From Bacteriovoracaceae bacterium UBA7317 (GTDB lineage: Bacteria; Bdellovibrionota; Bacteriovoracia; Bacteriovoracales; Bacteriovoracaceae): a stretch of 51,879 nucleotides of DNA. The notes beneath the pieces are model-generated. The model was not told where the DNA came from and searched no databases. It worked only from the letters and a program-made list of their open reading frames with translations. Both the position numbers and the translations under genes were made by a program. Position 1 is the first letter of the stretch. Each line of letters begins with the position of its first letter. The stretch lies in assembly GCA_002474345.1 (NCBI GenBank), contig DKQD01000130.1, positions 4,581 to 56,459 on the forward strand, read 5' to 3'. Positions 16,107 through 26,045 of this stretch are shown one piece after another.

Positions 16107-18944
16107 ATGAATAAAGTATTTAAACTGATATTAGTTTTAACTTACATTTTTGTTTTCAGTATTGGTATAGAGGCGAGTGAATGTGATTCCTGCTTGTTCA
16201 AAGTAAACTCTTTGGACAAACCTATTCCTCTTGCTGGTAATTGGCTTTTTACCAGGGATGATAAACCTTCAAATAAAAATATAGGGGTAAATACAGACTC
16301 ATGGAAAAGAATAAAAACACCTGGTTCATGGAAGCCAGCATATAATGATGGAGAAATTTATGAAGTAGGTTGGTATAGAGGAAACTTTGAATTTTCTGAA
16401 AACTTAATTGGAGAAGAAGTCGTTTTCCTCGTTGATACCTATATGGGTGAAATGAATGTTTATTTAGATGGAAAACAAATTTATACCAGGTCAGGGCAAA
16501 ACGCTTATGAGAGATTCTACTCAGTACAAGCAATTCCGGTAAGATTTAAAGTAACAAAAAAGAATCACCTCATTGCCTTTAGAGTAGATACTATTTTAAT
16601 GACTGGTGTTTATCAAAGACCATTTGAATTAAGAAAGTTTGATAAAGAAGACATAAGCATTGCTTTTTGGCATATCTATGGCGGTGAATTTCGCGGTTAT
16701 TTTGGAATTATACTAGCTGCCGCAGGTATCTTCTTTCTAACTGTTTACTTTAGAACAAAGAACGACTTTTACTTTCTTCCAGGAATGGTTGGTCTGGGAA
16801 CTTTTCCCTTTTTGGTATTTCCTATTGATCTTGTTCAAAAGTTTTTCGAACCCAGGCAAACTTTTATTCTTCATTACGTTGGTATCGCCATAACTCTTTT
16901 GATGCATTATAAATATACTCAGTTCTTTGCTCGTCTCCATAAATTTTGGGAGAGCTTTTATACGTTTGTTTTATCTATTATTGCTGTGTTATTTATATAT
17001 CTTTCCTTCAATTATCACGGGAAAATGTTTGATTTAAATCGAAATATTTTATTTGCCATTGTCCTTGTCATCACAGTTAAGATGATTTACCTGACCTTTA
17101 AGGCCATGAGAGAGGGCAAGAAAGGTGGTACGATATTTTTCTTTGGAGAAACTTTTTTAGTCTTAACTGTTTTAAATGATTTGATGAATTCCAAAGGTCT
17201 CCTTCCAACTGTCGGTACAGTGTATTTGGGTATGGGAGTATCCACTTTTGCCATTGTAATAATCGCAATAAATAACTACACAAACACGTACATACAAAAC
17301 CAAAATCTTCTAGTTGATTTAAAAGCGTTAAATGATGGCTTGGAGGAAAAGGTTAAAGAAAGGACAAGAGAGTTAGCTGAAAAAAATGAAGATATAAATA
17401 CGATGCTCCATAATTTACCGCAAGGGGTTCTTACTGTAATTAAAGGTAATATTATTCACAAAGAATACTCATCTTATTTAGAAGAAATTTTCGAAACTAA
17501 GGATATTGCGGATAAAAATGCTATTGAGTTCCTTTTTGGAAACTCAACTTTAAGCAGTGATCAAATATCCCAAGTTAGAACGACAGTAGAAAACTTTATT
17601 GGTGAAGACATGCTTAACTATGAGGTTAACGAAGAGCTTCTTATAAAGGAAATCTGTATTAAGAATCCTAATTCTGATTCAGAGAAATATTTAGAGCTGT
17701 TGTGGTCCCCGATCCACTCTGTTGACGATGAAGATACATTAGAAAAAATACTAGTGTGTATCAGGGATATAACAAAAATTAAGGCCCTTACCGCTGAAAG
17801 TGAGGAGCAAAAGAAAAAGATAGAAATGATTGGACAAATTCTTAAAGTGTTACCAGATGACTTTGGCGAATTTATAGGTTCTGCAAATAAATACATAAAA
17901 GAGAATACAGAGTTAATAAAAGAGAAAGGTGAGTTGCCTCCTATTGGAGTTATGGAGCAATTATTTAGAAATATGCATACGATAAAAGGAAATGCTAGAA
18001 CTCATGACTTCGTTTATGTATCTAATGCAGCTCATGAAGCAGAGCAAGAGTATGATCAGCTTAGAAAAGGTCTTAAGAAGGAGTGGGACCCTAGTTTACT
18101 GATTTTACACCTAGAAGACTTGGAAGATGCGTTAAAAATATATGAGGATGTTCATGATAACGTGTTAGGCAGAGGAAAAGGAGATGGGGGTAGCGCATCA
18201 GAAGGGAGTGGAAAAATTAAAGAAGATATTAATGAAATCTTAAACTTAGTTAATGCTGCAAATCCAGACAACCCTAATAAAATTCGACAAGATTTACAGG
18301 TGGTTTCTCAAAGACTATTTAATTTATCGGCAGTCAATTTAGAACAAATATTGTCCAATTTAATCAAGTCACTAGAGTCACTTGCAGAGGATTTAGAAAA
18401 AGAAGTACCAGAAGTTGTATTAGATGACGGTGGAATCCTATTCAATTATGAGAAATCTTCAGCGATGAAAGATATTTTTACTCATATTGTTAGGAATTCG
18501 ATAGATCATGGCATAGAAACTCCTGAGGAAAGGAAGAAAAAAGGAAAGAATTCAAAAGGGAAAATAACAATCACAGGATCTGAAGAGGAAAACTTTAACA
18601 AAATCATTGTTAAAGATGACGGTCAAGGCCTTAATATACAAAAAATTAAAGAAAAGGCTATTGAATCAGGTCAACTTAAAGAGAGTGGTAATGAAGACCC
18701 TCAAACCCTAGCAAATATGGTTTTCTTGTCCGGTGTTTCAACGGCAAAAGAGGTTACGGATGTATCTGGTCGTGGTGTTGGTATGGACGCAGTGAAATCA
18801 TTTTTAAAAGGGATGGGCGGAGATATTGAAATTGAGTTTTTAAACGATGATAGAAATAATGGTGACATGATTTCTTTCTGCTGGATCATTAAGATTCCAC
18901 GAGATTCTACAACTCAAGGTGTTCTTAGTTCAAAACCTGCTTGA
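16107..18944 (+). CDS. 7TMR-type sensor kinase with CheA-like HPt and ATPase domains
   Basis: A 945-residue membrane protein. In order: signal peptide (1-23); an extracytoplasmic jelly-roll, sugar-binding-like domain (about 40-180, TPGSW, GWYRGNF, MNVYLDG); seven helices (about 195-390); a coiled coil (400-428); a PAS-like region (430-560); an HPt domain with phospho-histidine H624 in HTIKGNA; a linker; and a CheA-type ATPase with N-box RNSIDHGIE (N797), G1 KDDGQG (D837/D838) and G2 SGRGVGMD (887-894). There is no CheW-like P5 domain and no classic DHp helix pair. It should sense a ligand outside the membrane and phosphorylate its HPt, then a receiver such as the adjacent CheY. A paralogue is encoded at 21438-25382. 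Confidence 0.88.
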   Translation: MNKVFKLILVLTYIFVFSIGIEASECDSCLFKVNSLDKPIPLAGNWLFTRDDKPSNKNIGVNTDSWKRIKTPGSWKPAYNDGEIYEVGWYRGNFEFSENLIGEEVVFLVDTYMGEMNVYLDGKQIYTRSGQNAYERFYSVQAIPVRFKVTKKNHLIAFRVDTILMTGVYQRPFELRKFDKEDISIAFWHIYGGEFRGYFGIILAAAGIFFLTVYFRTKNDFYFLPGMVGLGTFPFLVFPIDLVQKFFEPRQTFILHYVGIAITLLMHYKYTQFFARLHKFWESFYTFVLSIIAVLFIYLSFNYHGKMFDLNRNILFAIVLVITVKMIYLTFKAMREGKKGGTIFFFGETFLVLTVLNDLMNSKGLLPTVGTVYLGMGVSTFAIVIIAINNYTNTYIQNQNLLVDLKALNDGLEEKVKERTRELAEKNEDINTMLHNLPQGVLTVIKGNIIHKEYSSYLEEIFETKDIADKNAIEFLFGNSTLSSDQISQVRTTVENFIGEDMLNYEVNEELLIKEICIKNPNSDSEKYLELLWSPIHSVDDEDTLEKILVCIRDITKIKALTAESEEQKKKIEMIGQILKVLPDDFGEFIGSANKYIKENTELIKEKGELPPIGVMEQLFRNMHTIKGNARTHDFVYVSNAAHEAEQEYDQLRKGLKKEWDPSLLILHLEDLEDALKIYEDVHDNVLGRGKGDGGSASEGSGKIKEDINEILNLVNAANPDNPNKIRQDLQVVSQRLFNLSAVNLEQILSNLIKSLESLAEDLEKEVPEVVLDDGGILFNYEKSSAMKDIFTHIVRNSIDHGIETPEERKKKGKNSKGKITITGSEEENFNKIIVKDDGQGLNIQKIKEKAIESGQLKESGNEDPQTLANMVFLSGVSTAKEVTDVSGRGVGMDAVKSFLKGMGGDIEIEFLNDDRNNGDMISFCWIIKIPRDSTTQGVLSSKPA

Positions 18945-19027
18945 TTTTAGTGGTTATTTTTAGTAGTTATAAACACTAGAGTCTAAGAGTTCTTACTATC
19001 AAATATTTACCTTACTAGGCGATTGAA

Positions 19028-20509
19028 ATGTATGATTTTATAGTCATAGGTGCTGGATACGGTGGATTGACAGCTGCATCTCTATTAGCAAAATCAAATA
19101 AAAAAGTCTTAGTTTTAGAATCACATTATTCTATAGGAGGATGTGCCGGTTTCTATAAGCGAGAGGGCTTATTATATGATGTAGGGGCCACGACACTATC
19201 TGGATTCGATTACAATGGACCTCTTGATAGAATTGAAAAAGAGTTAAATTTTCAGCTTAAAAAAAAGAGAGTCGATCCAGGGATGGTGATCCATTTTAAA
19301 GGGAAAAAAATACTTCGGTATAGAAACTTTAACAAATGGATTGATGAGCTAAATAAACACTTTCCGGGTATAAATCATGAAAAAATATGGAAGAAAATCG
19401 AAAAAGTAAGCAAATTGGCTTGGGGATTATTATCTGAAGTTCCACTTTTTCCTCCAGCAGGGATTAAAGACCTTTTTTCTTTTATTGGTAAGAATACAGG
19501 CAATTATCTAGCACTTCTACCAAGTCTTCTTATGAGCTTTAGAAGTTGTCTTCCAAAGGATGCTTCCAACAATGAGGACTATATTAACTTCCTAGATGAA
19601 ATTTTAATGATTACAGCTCAGGAAAAATCAGACAAAGTACCTTATTTGTTGGCTGCATTAGGATTGAATTACCCAAAGGATACTTTTTATTCATATGGAG
19701 GAATAACCTCTATGGGTCATGAAATAGAAAAAAAAATCAAGGAATTTAAAGGTGATGTCAAAAAAAGAAGAAAAGTTTTTTCTATAGAAAAAAAAGAGTC
19801 AAATATTTTTAGTGTTAAAGCTGAATTCAATAAGAAAACTGAAGTTTATGAAAGTAAAAATATAATTAGTAATATTCCAATTTGGAATTTTGCTAATATA
19901 TGTGGTGGTGCATTTAAAAATAAAATGAATATAGTCTCAAAAAAATATAGTAAAAGCTGGGGAGCAATGACTTACTATTTCTCAGTTAAATTTAACAAAG
20001 ATTTAGGCTCACTCTATCACCAAGTTCATTCAAATGAATTGAAAAACTTCATTCAATCTGAGTCTTTATTTTTTAGCTTTTCTGAAAAAGATGACTTAAG
20101 TAGAAGTAAAAATGGATTTCAAACTATAACTGTTTCTACCCATATTTCAATCGACTTGTTTAAAGAACAAGACTTTTACGGAGATAATAAAGCCAAAATA
20201 AAAAGATTTGAAAACATTGTGTTAAATACTTTTAAAGAAAATTTTAAAAAATTTGAAATTTTGGAAATAGGTAAAGGTGAAGTGGGCACTCCAGCAACCT
20301 TCGAAAAGTATACGAATAGATTTGAAGGAAGAGTTGGTGGAATACCACATATTTTGGATTATTATCCCTTTTCATACCCAAAAAATGCTACACCTGATCC
20401 GAATATTTTTCTTGTGGGAGATACTGTTTTTCCTGGGCAAGGGGTTGTCGGAGTCATTTCAGGGGCTTTTTCTGTTGTCTATAGAATTTTGAAAAATGAA
20501 AAATCTTAA
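19028..20509 (+). CDS. CrtI-like FAD-dependent oxidoreductase
   Basis: A 493-residue flavoprotein of the phytoene desaturase/retinol saturase group. The Rossmann motif is G8AGYGG13 with the E of LVLESH ending the second strand. Next comes IGGCAGFYKREG, and the C-terminal FAD motif is VGDTVFPGQG. Members desaturate, saturate or isomerise long lipophilic chains. No carotenoid synthase genes (crtB, crtE) are in this window, so a carotenoid role is not supported. A second member lies in the ole operon at 33113-34516. It is convergent with the acyltransferase gene that follows, with a small CTAAG-GGAA-CTTAG hairpin (20527-20540) between them and no U-run. Confidence 0.85.
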   Translation: MYDFIVIGAGYGGLTAASLLAKSNKKVLVLESHYSIGGCAGFYKREGLLYDVGATTLSGFDYNGPLDRIEKELNFQLKKKRVDPGMVIHFKGKKILRYRNFNKWIDELNKHFPGINHEKIWKKIEKVSKLAWGLLSEVPLFPPAGIKDLFSFIGKNTGNYLALLPSLLMSFRSCLPKDASNNEDYINFLDEILMITAQEKSDKVPYLLAALGLNYPKDTFYSYGGITSMGHEIEKKIKEFKGDVKKRRKVFSIEKKESNIFSVKAEFNKKTEVYESKNIISNIPIWNFANICGGAFKNKMNIVSKKYSKSWGAMTYYFSVKFNKDLGSLYHQVHSNELKNFIQSESLFFSFSEKDDLSRSKNGFQTITVSTHISIDLFKEQDFYGDNKAKIKRFENIVLNTFKENFKKFEILEIGKGEVGTPATFEKYTNRFEGRVGGIPHILDYYPFSYPKNATPDPNIFLVGDTVFPGQGVVGVISGAFSVVYRILKNEKS

Positions 20510-20536
20510 TCAATACAATCTCTACCCTAAGGGAAC

Positions 20537-21352
20537 TTAGTCTCTAAAGCTTCTAATTAAATTGTCTTTTTCTTTCCATTTTTGATAAATCCAACTTTTA
20601 ATTTCGTGAGGAGGAGTTTCTTTCTCCAAAGTTAACTGTCTTACATAAACATAGATATGAGAAATATTACCACTTAATAAGTCCCAAAAATTGATTTTAG
20701 TTTTGGGATATAAAAGTGTTATATCGACGATCTTTTCGTACTCAATATTAGTTTTAAGGAGTGTCGTTAAAGCGCCTATTTTAGGCTTTAAAAGATACTT
20801 GAATGGTGATTCTTGCCTCCTTCTTTTTGTGTTCGAAAAACGAGTTCCCTCTGGATAAATAAAAAAAGAAATAGGCCTATCTCCTAAGGTTTTAGCGTTT
20901 TCAAGGATTTTTTTCTTATCTTTGTCCAACTTATTTCTACTTAATAAAGGAAAATTATATGCCCAGCTTATGATTCCTACGAAAGGTATGTACTTTACTT
21001 CCTTTTTTGATAAAAAACGGAAGGGTGGGATAACATCGTTCATTACACCTTGGTTGATGAAGCTATCAGACCAAGACGCATGATTTGAGACAACTAAGTA
21101 ATTTTTTGAGTACTCGAGCCTAGTATCGCCTTGAATTATAATATAGATATTTAGAATTTTTTTAAAGACCCCTGTATTTACTGCGACTGCTAGTTGATAA
21201 ATTCTGTCAAGTTTTTTTTCTAGTGCTTCACTTTTATGAATAGCTTTAAAAGTGGCCAAAAAAACTAGGAGAGTTGTCCAGAAAAACATATTAATAAAAA
21301 TTAATAATGCAACGGGTGGTCCTATAATTATTCTTCTGATTACTCTGAGCAT
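20537..21352 (-). CDS. Lysophospholipid acyltransferase, YihG-like
   Basis: A 271-residue member of the PlsC acyltransferase superfamily. The NHASWSD motif gives catalytic H91 and D96 (HX4D), and YPEGTR (166-171) binds the glycerol phosphate. The SKKEVKYIPFVG block and the KRRRQESPFKYLLKPK block resemble YihG of E. coli and eukaryotic LCLAT more than ordinary PlsC. One or two N-terminal helices (about 7-34) anchor it in the inner membrane. It transfers an acyl group to a lysophospholipid, remodelling membrane lipid. It diverges from the second 7TMR kinase across 85 bases. Confidence 0.88.
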   Translation of the reverse strand: MLRVIRRIIIGPPVALLIFINMFFWTTLLVFLATFKAIHKSEALEKKLDRIYQLAVAVNTGVFKKILNIYIIIQGDTRLEYSKNYLVVSNHASWSDSFINQGVMNDVIPPFRFLSKKEVKYIPFVGIISWAYNFPLLSRNKLDKDKKKILENAKTLGDRPISFFIYPEGTRFSNTKRRRQESPFKYLLKPKIGALTTLLKTNIEYEKIVDITLLYPKTKINFWDLLSGNISHIYVYVRQLTLEKETPPHEIKSWIYQKWKEKDNLIRSFRD

Positions 21353-21437
21353 TTTGTTCTTTTGATTAAATTTTTAAAGTTTTGTTAAACAGTTTTTCAA
21401 AGGATACCGAAAATTTGTCATAGGGGAAACTGATTAA

Positions 21438-24400
21438 ATGAACTTTAGGTCTTACCTTATATTTATAATCACTTTTTGTTTATTTTCCAGCAATTTACTC
21501 GCTGAGCAAAAAGTAATTCTTTTAGATGGAAAAGATGTTTATGATGTAGGTTATGAAATTTCAATTTTTGAGGATTCTTCTAATAAACTGACAATTAATG
21601 ATGTTACAAAAAAGAAATTTCGCTCCAAGTACATTTCTAGTAAAACAAAAATACCAAATATTGGAATTTCAAGATCATCTTTTTGGATCAGGCTCAAAAT
21701 AGAAAATAAAAATCATCCTTCTAATGTCTGGTTACTGGCATTTGAACAAGTTTGGTGCGATTACGTTGAGCTCTATAAAAAAATTTCAGGAAATTGGAAA
21801 GCCGTTACTAAGACAGGAGATCGAAGGGCCTTTTCAACAAGAGATGTTAAAAACAGAAATTTTGTTTTTAATATTAGACCTGAAAAGGGAACAACTTATT
21901 ATCTTAAAATTAAATCTGATGATGGTATTCAAATCCCACTTAAGCTTTACTCGCCGATAGCATTTTCAGAGAAAGAGAATTTTAAGATGGCCGGATTTGG
22001 ATTCTTTTACGGAATTATGTTTGTTATGATTTTTTATAACCTTTTTGTTTACTTATCTACAAAAAGTGTAAGCTACCTTTATTATATCTTATATATATCT
22101 TCATACACATTACTAAATATGGCATCTAATGGTTTGGGATTTCAATTTCTATACCCAGATTGGATTTGGTTTCAAAATGAAGGTTTTCTTTTGAGAGCTT
22201 CTCTAACTGCTCTTTTTCTTATCTTTTTTACTATAAATTATTTAGGGGTTAATAAGTCCACACCAGTAATACATAAGTTTTTTATAATTTTAACTTATTT
22301 AGCCATTGGCTTTTTAGTAGGATCCTTTTTTCCTTTTTATAAATATCTATTAACCCCATTTTATTTTTTCTTAGTTTTGGGTTTCACCTTTTTTATTCTA
22401 GTGGGAGCTTATAAATTAAAGTTAGAATATCGGCCTGCTAAGTATTATCTTTTGGCATTTATTTTTATAACTGGAGGAGGGATCCTTCAAATAGGACAAA
22501 TGAATGGATTTTTGCCTCCTTGGTTTATTTTTTTAAATGCTTTTCAAATAGGAGGTGTTTTTGAAGTTATTCTTCTTTCCTTAGGTCTTGCTGATATTAT
22601 TAATAGTCTTCTAGAAGAAAATCTAAAGGCCAATAAGCTACTTGAAGATGCAAATATTAATTTAGAGGATGAAGTAAAAGAAAGAACGAAAGAACTTTCG
22701 ATGGCCCTAGATGATATTTCAAATCTTTTAGATAATATGAGACAAGCCGTGTTTACAATATCGAATGAAGGTATAGTTCAAAAACCTGTTTCTAAATATT
22801 CAGAAATCATTTTTGGTAACGATATAGTTGGAGATGATTTATTTAATAATGTGTTTATTGGTATTGACAAAGACTCAGAAGTTTATTCTACGATCAAATT
22901 TTCTCTAAGCATATTATTTGGATCTGATGATCTACAGTGGGAAATGGTTAAGGACCACTTTCCAAACCGAGTCATTTATAATTCAGAAACACTAGAGCAT
23001 CAAAAAATACTAAAAATAGCTTATAATCCTTTGTTTGATAAATCTAATTTAATTCAAAGTATAATGTTTGTCGTTGAAGATATAACTGAAATTGAAAAAC
23101 TTGAAAAAGAGGTTGAAGAGCAGAGAAAAAATTCGATGAAAAATATCCAAATCCTTCAGGAACTTGCTTTAAATAAAAAAGAAGATTTAAGTGAATTCTT
23201 TAGTACCACAAATAAAATGACCATGGACTCGATATTTATTGCCAAAAAAATTAGAAGTCAGGTCGAAAGCTCAGAAAAAGTTTCAGATTTGCCTATTTTG
23301 TTTAGGCAACTCCACACAATTAAGGGTAATGCTAGAGTTTATGGTTTAAGTTATATTTCGTCTAGTGCTCATCAAATTGAAACGATTCTTTCTAAATTTA
23401 TTACTGATAATTATAATGAAAACCTAGGTTATAAAAAGAATCATGATTATGAAGGAACAAATTCTTTAGTTCAGGAACTGTATGCTCTTCAAGGTCAAGT
23501 TAGCCAATATATTAATTCCGCCAAAGAAGTCTTTTCTTTAGAGTTTAAAGAAGATCTCAAATTTAAATCCCAGTTGCACGAATTACTAAAAAGTCTTGAG
23601 TATTTGGTTTCTAAGTTATCAAAACGGGAAAACTCAAATATAGGAAACTATGATGATTTTCAGATCGAAACTATTGATTCTATTAAAAATAATAGCGATC
23701 GAACTGAAATTATAGAAGAAATCGAAAATATAAGCCATTCAATGAAAGGTCTTGCAAGAGGAATTGATGAAAAGGAGCTATCTCAGAAAATTCACCATTT
23801 AGAAAGTGGTATTTCTTACTTTAAAGATAATGAAGATTATTCTAAGGAACAATATCAAGAATATTTTATTGACCCCATAGGTGAAATAAGAAAAATATGT
23901 AAAAATATTTTTGTAAAGTCATCGCAATTTCACAATTTAGAATTAAATACTGATTTCTGGTCTATCTTAATTAAGGATATCACAATTATTTCAGAAAAGT
24001 TAATTAATAAAAGTTATATTAATAGCAATGATATTATTCAAAATGTTTACCATATTCACTCAAATACCTTAAGTATTAAATTAGATTTTTTTCCTGCTTT
24101 ATTTAGATATCTCTATGATTTGATAGAATCGAAAACTTTAGATAACGAATTAAAGCATCAAAAGATTATTTTTACTCTTAATGAGATCTGGAAATTTATT
24201 ATTATTCTATTTCAGCTTGACCTTTATAAAAATATTTCACCTGGGAAGAGGGTCTTTTTTATTGAATCATTTTTAAATAACGAACCTATAGATCCTAATG
24301 TTTCGAGATTTGAAAAGACTTTTATATGGCAAACACTTAATATTTTGGAAAAAAATGGATTAGATAGAAATGACTTGTTTGGTATTATATCTAAAACTTT

Positions 24401-25382
24401 GAAAATAGATATTGAGTCTGTAATAAATTTAATTTTTGGTGACCAAGAATTTAAAAACTTTATTAATGAAATTTATTATGAATTATTTCGTTTCGACCTT
24501 CTTGAAGCATTTGATAAAATTGAAAGGCTTTTTTCATTAGGAAATTATTCTTTTGTAAATAATCTGAAAGAATTCATGTTGAAAAAAGATTTCTCTTGGC
24601 ATTTTTATTCTAAAAATATTGATCTTCTGAAGCTATTTAAAAACTATATAGATATAGAAGATTATAATGCCTCAGATCTTAAACCGAAAGTACATGAAAT
24701 ATTAGTAGAAAATTATGATTACGTAAAAAAAACGATTATAAGTATCCCTTCTATTAAAAATGAAGAAAATATATTAAATGAAATGTTTGATAAATTACTT
24801 TATCTTCCAGTCAAATTTTCTTTATTTCGATACCAGAAAGTTATTAAAGAAATTTCTGAAAACTTAGGAAAAAAAATTAAGTTTTCTTTAGTCGGTGAAG
24901 AATGTTCTTTAGATAGAGATTCTTTAAACATTTTACAGGAAGCTATCGTCCACCTTATTAGAAATGCTGTAGATCATGGGATTGAAAAACCGAATGATAG
25001 ATTAATCAAAGGAAAAAATGAAGTAGGTCTTATAGAGATCTTATGCCAACAATTAGATGGTGATAATATTTCGATTACGATTAAAGATGATGGAGTCGGT
25101 ATAGACATCAATAAGCTTACTGAAAAAGGTGTAAAGTTAGGTCTTGTTGAAAAAGATAAAATAGAAGTAATGAGTACGAAAGAAAAGATTAATCTCATTT
25201 TTCTTCCAAGCGTTAGTACAAAAGAAAATGTAACTGAGATTTCAGGAAGAGGTATCGGGATGGATGTTGTGCAAAAATCATTAAATTTATTAGGAGCAGA
25301 TTTAAATATTGAGACGACCATGAATGAGGGAACATCTTTTTGCTTAACCTTTAGTTCCAATGCTAAGGTGAAGCCGCTCTAG
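21438..25382 (+). CDS. 7TMR-DISM sensor kinase with two HPt-like motifs and CheA-like ATPase
   Basis: A 1314-residue membrane protein. In order: signal peptide (1-22); a 7TMR-DISMED2-type extracellular domain (about 30-175, SFWIRLKIEN, YYLKIKSDDG); seven helices (about 183-390); a coiled coil (395-425); a PAS-like region (425-555); an HPt domain with H626 in HTIKGNA; a second HPt-like motif with H767 in HSMKGLA; about 300 residues without recognised domains; and a CheA-type ATPase with N-box RNAVDHGIE (N1176), G1 KDDGVG and G2 SGRGIGMD (1269-1276). No receiver and no CheW-like domain. It shares the layout of the kinase at 16107 but is longer by the second HPt and the insert. It ends 12 bases from the convergent pdxH. 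Confidence 0.88.
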   Translation: MNFRSYLIFIITFCLFSSNLLAEQKVILLDGKDVYDVGYEISIFEDSSNKLTINDVTKKKFRSKYISSKTKIPNIGISRSSFWIRLKIENKNHPSNVWLLAFEQVWCDYVELYKKISGNWKAVTKTGDRRAFSTRDVKNRNFVFNIRPEKGTTYYLKIKSDDGIQIPLKLYSPIAFSEKENFKMAGFGFFYGIMFVMIFYNLFVYLSTKSVSYLYYILYISSYTLLNMASNGLGFQFLYPDWIWFQNEGFLLRASLTALFLIFFTINYLGVNKSTPVIHKFFIILTYLAIGFLVGSFFPFYKYLLTPFYFFLVLGFTFFILVGAYKLKLEYRPAKYYLLAFIFITGGGILQIGQMNGFLPPWFIFLNAFQIGGVFEVILLSLGLADIINSLLEENLKANKLLEDANINLEDEVKERTKELSMALDDISNLLDNMRQAVFTISNEGIVQKPVSKYSEIIFGNDIVGDDLFNNVFIGIDKDSEVYSTIKFSLSILFGSDDLQWEMVKDHFPNRVIYNSETLEHQKILKIAYNPLFDKSNLIQSIMFVVEDITEIEKLEKEVEEQRKNSMKNIQILQELALNKKEDLSEFFSTTNKMTMDSIFIAKKIRSQVESSEKVSDLPILFRQLHTIKGNARVYGLSYISSSAHQIETILSKFITDNYNENLGYKKNHDYEGTNSLVQELYALQGQVSQYINSAKEVFSLEFKEDLKFKSQLHELLKSLEYLVSKLSKRENSNIGNYDDFQIETIDSIKNNSDRTEIIEEIENISHSMKGLARGIDEKELSQKIHHLESGISYFKDNEDYSKEQYQEYFIDPIGEIRKICKNIFVKSSQFHNLELNTDFWSILIKDITIISEKLINKSYINSNDIIQNVYHIHSNTLSIKLDFFPALFRYLYDLIESKTLDNELKHQKIIFTLNEIWKFIIILFQLDLYKNISPGKRVFFIESFLNNEPIDPNVSRFEKTFIWQTLNILEKNGLDRNDLFGIISKTLKIDIESVINLIFGDQEFKNFINEIYYELFRFDLLEAFDKIERLFSLGNYSFVNNLKEFMLKKDFSWHFYSKNIDLLKLFKNYIDIEDYNASDLKPKVHEILVENYDYVKKTIISIPSIKNEENILNEMFDKLLYLPVKFSLFRYQKVIKEISENLGKKIKFSLVGEECSLDRDSLNILQEAIVHLIRNAVDHGIEKPNDRLIKGKNEVGLIEILCQQLDGDNISITIKDDGVGIDINKLTEKGVKLGLVEKDKIEVMSTKEKINLIFLPSVSTKENVTEISGRGIGMDVVQKSLNLLGADLNIETTMNEGTSFCLTFSSNAKVKPL

Positions 25383-25394
25383 ATTTAATTTATA

Positions 25395-26018
25395 TTATGG
25401 TGCTAGTCTGGATATTTCCCACGATTCCGATTCTTTTTTTTCAAATAGAAATCTATCATTTAGCCGATGTTCTCCATAAATAAAAAACTCTATCTCATGT
25501 GGTATTACTGAGTACCCTGTCCAATGGTTTGGTGTAGGAATGTTTTTACCTTCAAATGATTCTAAGCACTGGTTGAAGCTTTCTATAAGCTCGTTTTTAC
25601 TTTTAAGTTTTTGACCTTGTTTAGAAACATAAGTTGCGACTTGGCTTAATCTTGGTCTTTTGGAACAGTAATCTTCAACCATTTCTCTATTCATCTCCTC
25701 AACTTTTCCAGAGATGCGAACTTGGCGTCCAGTCTTGTGCCAGTAAAAAGCCATTGCGGCATAGGGGTTTTTAGACAAGTCTTGTGACTTGGGGCTTGTC
25801 TTGTTGGTAAAAAAGTTAAACTTATAATTTTGTAACCCTTTAAAGAGGAGGAACCTAACTGAGGGAACTGCATTATTTGTTGCGGTTGCTAAGGAGAATG
25901 CTGAAGGGTTTTCTTCTTTGGTCAATGCTTCTTCAAACCATTTTTCGAAGCTTTCAAAAGGGCATTTATTGATAGAATAAAGTTGAAGTTCCTCAAGTAT
26001 TGGCATAGTTAATGACAT
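25395..26018 (-). CDS. pdxH: Pyridoxamine 5'-phosphate oxidase
   Basis: A 207-residue FMN enzyme that oxidises pyridoxine or pyridoxamine 5'-phosphate to pyridoxal 5'-phosphate. Family blocks seen are VPSVRFLLFKGL, FFTNKTSPKSQDL, MAFYWHKTGRQVRISGKVE, SKRPRLSQVATYVSKQGQ and the C-terminal RLAP. The length is slightly under the E. coli enzyme. It is the last gene of a three-gene run plsC-gpmA-pdxH with 27-38 base gaps. Confidence 0.95.
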   Translation of the reverse strand: MSLTMPILEELQLYSINKCPFESFEKWFEEALTKEENPSAFSLATATNNAVPSVRFLLFKGLQNYKFNFFTNKTSPKSQDLSKNPYAAMAFYWHKTGRQVRISGKVEEMNREMVEDYCSKRPRLSQVATYVSKQGQKLKSKNELIESFNQCLESFEGKNIPTPNHWTGYSVIPHEIEFFIYGEHRLNDRFLFEKKESESWEISRLAP

Positions 26019-26045
26019 AATATGATCCCAGTTTCATCACGATTA

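Noticed and set aside
18948..18978. Imperfect TAGTG...CACTA hairpin after the first kinase as a terminator
   Set aside because: One internal mismatch, long loop and no U-run following on the coding strand.
24974..25360. Minus-strand 128-residue ORF inside the long kinase
   Set aside because: It is the antisense shadow of the conserved ATPase domain and has low-complexity Ser/Pro composition.
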